From the IMG/VR virus record IMGVR_UViG_3300037587_000222, positions 1 through 40,949 of that record: 40,949 bases of DNA, one strand, 5' to 3'. The position numbers and the translations under genes were made by a program. The notes beneath the pieces are model-generated. The model made no database searches, had not been told where the DNA came from, and worked only from the letters and a program-made list of their open reading frames with translations. The stretch comes from a virus. How positions within the stretch are numbered: the stretch's first letter is position 1; every line of letters starts with the position of its first letter. Below are positions 38,657 to 40,949 of this stretch, one piece after another.

Positions 38657-38896
38657 ATGGTGATGGCGAGACTGCATGTTATCTGCGGAAACTGCGGTTG
38701 TAACGACTTGTTCAAATTTAAGATTGAGCCAGAAGGTCATGACGATGGAGAGCGGGCAGAGCCAGCGGTTTGGATCACCTGCAGCAACTGCAGCACTATC
38801 CACGACCTGAGCGATACGGTACGTGAAGACAAGCCAGACAGATGTAATAGAGGATCATTCAGCGAAGACGCAAGAATGGTTAAGCAAGAGAAATAA
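38657..38896 (+). CDS. Zinc-ribbon protein
   Basis: This 79-residue protein has CGNCGCNDLFKFKI near residue 10 and, about 30 residues later, CSNCSTIHDLSD, the layout of a zinc ribbon. The C-terminus is charged. GAGG lies 9 bases before the first ATG; a second ATG two codons later is possible. Function unknown. Confidence 0.6.
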   Translation: MVMARLHVICGNCGCNDLFKFKIEPEGHDDGERAEPAVWITCSNCSTIHDLSDTVREDKPDRCNRGSFSEDARMVKQEK

Positions 38897-38913
38897 CAAC
38901 CACGGAAAAGATT

Positions 38914-39090
38914 ATGACCTGGCTGAGAGATAACAACACGCACTTGAATGCACCGATGTTCGCGCACCCGGTGACCGGAATGAAATACAAGAAGGTGAAC
39001 AAGGAGTATTTCTATCGCTCCAGGTGGCTTCGGTTTGGTGAAGAGCACTGGATTAAATCCGGCATGAAAACAGGGTTCATCCCCTGCTAA
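38914..39090 (+). CDS. 58-residue basic protein
   Basis: This 58-residue protein, MTWLRDNNTHLNAPMFAHPV onward, is basic and aromatic (KYKKVNKEYFYRSRWLRFGEEHW). ACGGAAAAG precedes the ATG, and the same ACGGAAAAG precedes the next tiny gene. It may be a small DNA-mimic or inhibitor type; no family is recognised. Confidence 0.5.
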   Translation: MTWLRDNNTHLNAPMFAHPVTGMKYKKVNKEYFYRSRWLRFGEEHWIKSGMKTGFIPC

Positions 39091-39112
39091 CCAACCACGG
39101 AAAAGCAAAACG

Positions 39113-39223
39113 GTGACGTACGATAAAAAGCGGTGCCGCATCATCGATAACGACCACAAATACATGATCAAAATTTGGTTTAATGGTCGTGGTAAATGGG
39201 TTTCAAGAAGCGCCGTATCATAG
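39113..39223 (+). CDS. 36-residue basic peptide
   Basis: A GTG start behind ACGGAAAAG gives MTYDKKRCRIIDNDHKYMIK and on to RSAVS, a basic peptide with a likely three-stranded sheet. It sits between two small genes with only short gaps. Composition and ribosome site support a real gene. Confidence 0.45.
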   Translation: MTYDKKRCRIIDNDHKYMIKIWFNGRGKWVSRSAVS

Positions 39224-39250
39224 CGGCAAAACATTAAGCGAAGGTGAGAT

Positions 39251-39730
39251 ATGAAAAACTACCGTAAGAAAAATGTACAACCAATGCGCCCTTATGTTCT
39301 GGGTGAAGATCTGTCTGGTGTTTCCGTTAGCGCGGAAGATACGCCGGAGGTAGGTGGCATGATTGCTGTCAATCCCGAGAATGGCGATGACCGCTGGTAT
39401 GTTGCCAAGGCGTTCTATGACAAGAACTACGAGGAAGCGGATTTGAACCCGGCCGGCGTTGCGCCGCTTGGCTCATTCAGCTGGGCGCTAATGCGCCTGA
39501 AGGAAGGGGCGAAGGTAGCGCGCAGTGGCTGGAATGGCAGCGGCATGTTTGCTTATATGGTGCCTGGCAACAGCTACCCGGCACAGACCGAAGCTATCAA
39601 GGGTCACTTCGCTGGCGATCTAGTTCCGTACCGTCCATATTTTGCGCTAAAGACGGCGCAGAACGATGTAGCAACCTGGGTGCCGAGCGGTAGCGATATC
39701 ATTGCCGACGATTGGGAAGAGATTGAGTGA
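39251..39730 (+). CDS. DUF2829 (Tad2-like) fusion protein, possible anti-Thoeris factor
   Basis: This 159-residue protein joins two parts. Residues about 10-60 (MRPYVLGEDLSGVSVSAEDTP, MIAVNPENGDDRWYVAKAFYDKNYEE) match a small phage domain often found alone. Residues about 75-158 are a DUF2829 domain: FSWALMRLKEGAKVARSGWNGSGMFAYMV, YRPYFALKTAQNDVATWVPSGSDIIADDWEEI. DUF2829 includes Tad2, which binds the cyclic ADP-ribose signal of the Thoeris defence system and so blocks it. Whether this copy binds that signal is unknown. It follows a weak GAAGGTGAG site, and the next gene overlaps its stop. Confidence 0.75.
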   Translation: MKNYRKKNVQPMRPYVLGEDLSGVSVSAEDTPEVGGMIAVNPENGDDRWYVAKAFYDKNYEEADLNPAGVAPLGSFSWALMRLKEGAKVARSGWNGSGMFAYMVPGNSYPAQTEAIKGHFAGDLVPYRPYFALKTAQNDVATWVPSGSDIIADDWEEIE

Positions 39731-39915
39731 TCAAGGTCACATTTTTCGAGAGCGTTGAGAAGCTGGAGGATGGCCACACCTATTACGTGGAAACCTCCAG
39801 CTTTGTCGAGGCCTTCGAAGCCGCCACAGACAAAGCCAAGGCGCTTGGCGTCGATCTTGACCAGCACAGCAACAGCGCTATGGCATTGGTCGAAGTTTTG
39901 AAGCCAGTCGGCTAA
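39727..39915 (+). CDS. Small protein coupled to the DUF2829 gene
   Basis: The 62-residue frame starts at a GTG that overlaps the DUF2829 stop (GTGA at 39727-39730). The protein, MIKVTFFESVEKLEDGHTYY onward, has a helix rich in Ala and Glu and ends VEVLKPVG. Coupled translation suggests a related task. The family is not recognised. Confidence 0.5.
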   Translation: MIKVTFFESVEKLEDGHTYYVETSSFVEAFEAATDKAKALGVDLDQHSNSAMALVEVLKPVG

Positions 39916-39945
39916 ACAAGTCCCGGCACCTAGTCGAGCTTTTTA

Positions 39946-39998
39946 TTGTGTCCATAGTTCTTGTATGCTTTAATGAGTGTACATAAAGAAAGGACACA
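39946..39998 (+). promoter_or_regulatory. Promoter and operator of the Rrf2-radical SAM module
   Basis: TTGTGT (39946-39951) and TTTAAT (39969-39974) are separated by 17 bases and lie about 28 bases before the Rrf2-like start. A perfect 7-bp inverted repeat, TGTGTCC (39947-39953) and GGACACA (39992-39998), brackets the promoter and the likely start of transcription, so autoregulation by the Rrf2-like protein is plausible. The region is more AT-rich than its surroundings. Confidence 0.5.
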
Positions 39999-40001
39999 CC
40001 G

Positions 40002-40352
40002 ATGAAAATAGCATGCACCAAAGCACGGGCAGCCACGATAGCAATGGTTGATCTGGCAAACCGTCAAGGCAAGGAAGGCCTGGTCAGTCTGGCTGACCTA
40101 GCCACGCTACAGCACAAATCCCTATCCTACCTCGAACCGCTGTTCACAAAGCTGAAGGCCGCCAAATTGGTCGAGAGCAAGAAAGGTCCGAACGGTGGCT
40201 ACAGGACCAAAAACACGAAGCTTGTCACTATCGCAGCAATCGTAACAGCAATCACCGGCGATGAGCCTGATCCAGATAAGGCCTGGGAAGAGATCACAGG
40301 CGGCGTGCGTGATTATCTGAGCAATGTCACGCTTTTTGATCGGACGCGGTAA
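40002..40352 (+). CDS. Rrf2/IscR-like transcription regulator
   Basis: The 116-residue protein shows the Rrf2 layout: MKIACTKARAATIAMVDLAN (host proteins: MRLTTKGRYAVTAMVDLA), a winged helix VSLADLATLQHKSLSYLEPLFTKLKAAKLVESKKGPNGGYRTKN (about 27-70), and VTIAAIVTAITGDEP. In IscR and NsrR this fold reads Fe-S cluster or nitric-oxide state. Here the three clustered cysteines of Fe-S types are missing (only Cys5 remains), so it may sense something else or no ligand. It heads a short operon with a radical SAM gene. Confidence 0.8.
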   Translation: MKIACTKARAATIAMVDLANRQGKEGLVSLADLATLQHKSLSYLEPLFTKLKAAKLVESKKGPNGGYRTKNTKLVTIAAIVTAITGDEPDPDKAWEEITGGVRDYLSNVTLFDRTR

Positions 40353-40377
40353 CGGTTAACAAGTTAAAGGAATCACG

Positions 40378-40890
40378 ATGAGTAAACTTAGGCTGGTGAT
40401 GTTTGAAGCGTGCAACAGAGATTGCGCAGGGTGTTGCAATAATGATTGGGACTTAAACGGACTTGATGTGTGCGACGGCTTTGAAGGCTATGACATGATC
40501 ATGCTGACCGGCGGGGAGCCGATGCTAAAGCCAATGATGATCATGCAGATATGTAATGAGATTAGAGAGTCCGGTTCCGCTGCGGATATTATTCTTTACA
40601 CAGCCAAGTCACGCCGCACTTTAGACCTGATTGCCATGCTGTTATGGGTCGACGGCATCACGTTAACACTACATGAACAATATGATGTTGACGCGTTCAT
40701 TCAGCTTCAGCGTGGGATGTCTGGGCTTGATGTTAGCAAATACCAGCTGCGACTAAACGTGTTTTCTAACGTTTATATTGAAGGCGTTGACACCACCGGC
40801 TGGAAAGTGAAGGACGGCATAGAATGGATTAAGGATTGTCCGCTGCCGGAAGGTGAGGTTATACAGAGGCTATGGCGTCATAGTCTTTAA
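40378..40890 (+). CDS. Short radical SAM protein
   Basis: This 170-residue protein has the radical SAM cluster motif CNRDCAGC (Cys12-x3-Cys16-x2-Cys19) and the SAM-contact motif LTGGEP (43-48), so it should bind a 4Fe-4S cluster and S-adenosylmethionine. It is far shorter than most radical SAM enzymes and probably has only a partial barrel, in the size range of small activases such as NrdG. No deazaguanine synthesis partner was found nearby. It starts 25 bases after the Rrf2-like gene and its end lies in the terminal repeat; the two-CxxC gene follows across the junction. Confidence 0.75.
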   Translation: MSKLRLVMFEACNRDCAGCCNNDWDLNGLDVCDGFEGYDMIMLTGGEPMLKPMMIMQICNEIRESGSAADIILYTAKSRRTLDLIAMLLWVDGITLTLHEQYDVDAFIQLQRGMSGLDVSKYQLRLNVFSNVYIEGVDTTGWKVKDGIEWIKDCPLPEGEVIQRLWRHSL

Positions 40891-40949
40891 CAACCAGCTA
40901 ACCGGAATAGAGCGCTGTTATGGCGCGGGAGATAAGGATGGAATTGTTT
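40824..40949. repeat. Terminal direct repeat, right copy
   Basis: This is the right-hand copy of the 126-base repeat described at 16-141. It runs from codon 150 of the radical SAM gene into the two-CxxC gene, which is complete only at the left end. Confidence 0.85.

Noticed and set aside
1-40949. CRISPR arrays, insertion sequences, integrase and attachment sites
   Set aside because: I saw no regularly spaced repeats other than the 12-bp iterons and the 24-bp repeat, and no transposase or recombinase motifs.

Overview
This window is the essentially complete genome of a tailed double-stranded DNA phage with a P22-type short-tailed (podovirus) virion. The last 126 bases (40824-40949) repeat bases 16-141, so the contig closes into a circle of about 40,808 bp. 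The first 15 bases are the reverse complement of 40821-40835 and look like a fold-back artefact. Nested Rz/Rz1-type spanins and a tailspike with a P22-like head-binding domain point to a Gram-negative host. I see no integrase, excisionase or CI-like repressor, so the phage is either strictly lytic or has lost lysogeny.

The late region (about 480-24373, plus strand) follows P22 order closely. It starts with lysis genes: M15-type endolysin, nested spanins, small membrane proteins and a holin. Small and large terminase and portal follow, then scaffold, coat, two probable decoration proteins, gp4-like and gp10-like tail accessory factors, a short needle-like protein, two extra structural proteins, a gp14-position protein, three probable ejection proteins (gp7/gp20/gp16 positions) and the tailspike. 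Between portal and scaffold a cassette of six small genes runs on the minus strand (7302-8651). It has a highly structured leader (8655-8818) and a Phd/YefM-like protein.

The leftward early region (32283 down to 24414, minus strand) begins with a small HTH regulator. It continues with a replisome-organiser gene carrying lambda-like iterons (a probable origin at about 31601-31727), a putative helicase-loader gene, many small overlapping accessory genes, a DUF1367 gene and a NinG gene.

The rightward early region (32419-40890 and across the junction to 459) begins at a strong divergent promoter. It carries a membrane protein, DUF6378, a Rad52-like annealing protein with a coiled-coil partner, a DnaQ-like exonuclease, DUF2303, DUF551 and several very small genes. 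A DUF2829 (Tad2-like, possible anti-Thoeris) fusion protein follows.

At its end is an unusual module: an Rrf2/IscR-like regulator, a very short radical SAM protein and a two-CxxC protein, with its own candidate promoter and operator. Together with the inverted cassette and its leader, this module is the most interesting part of the window. Family names were assigned by reading the proteins, without database searches.
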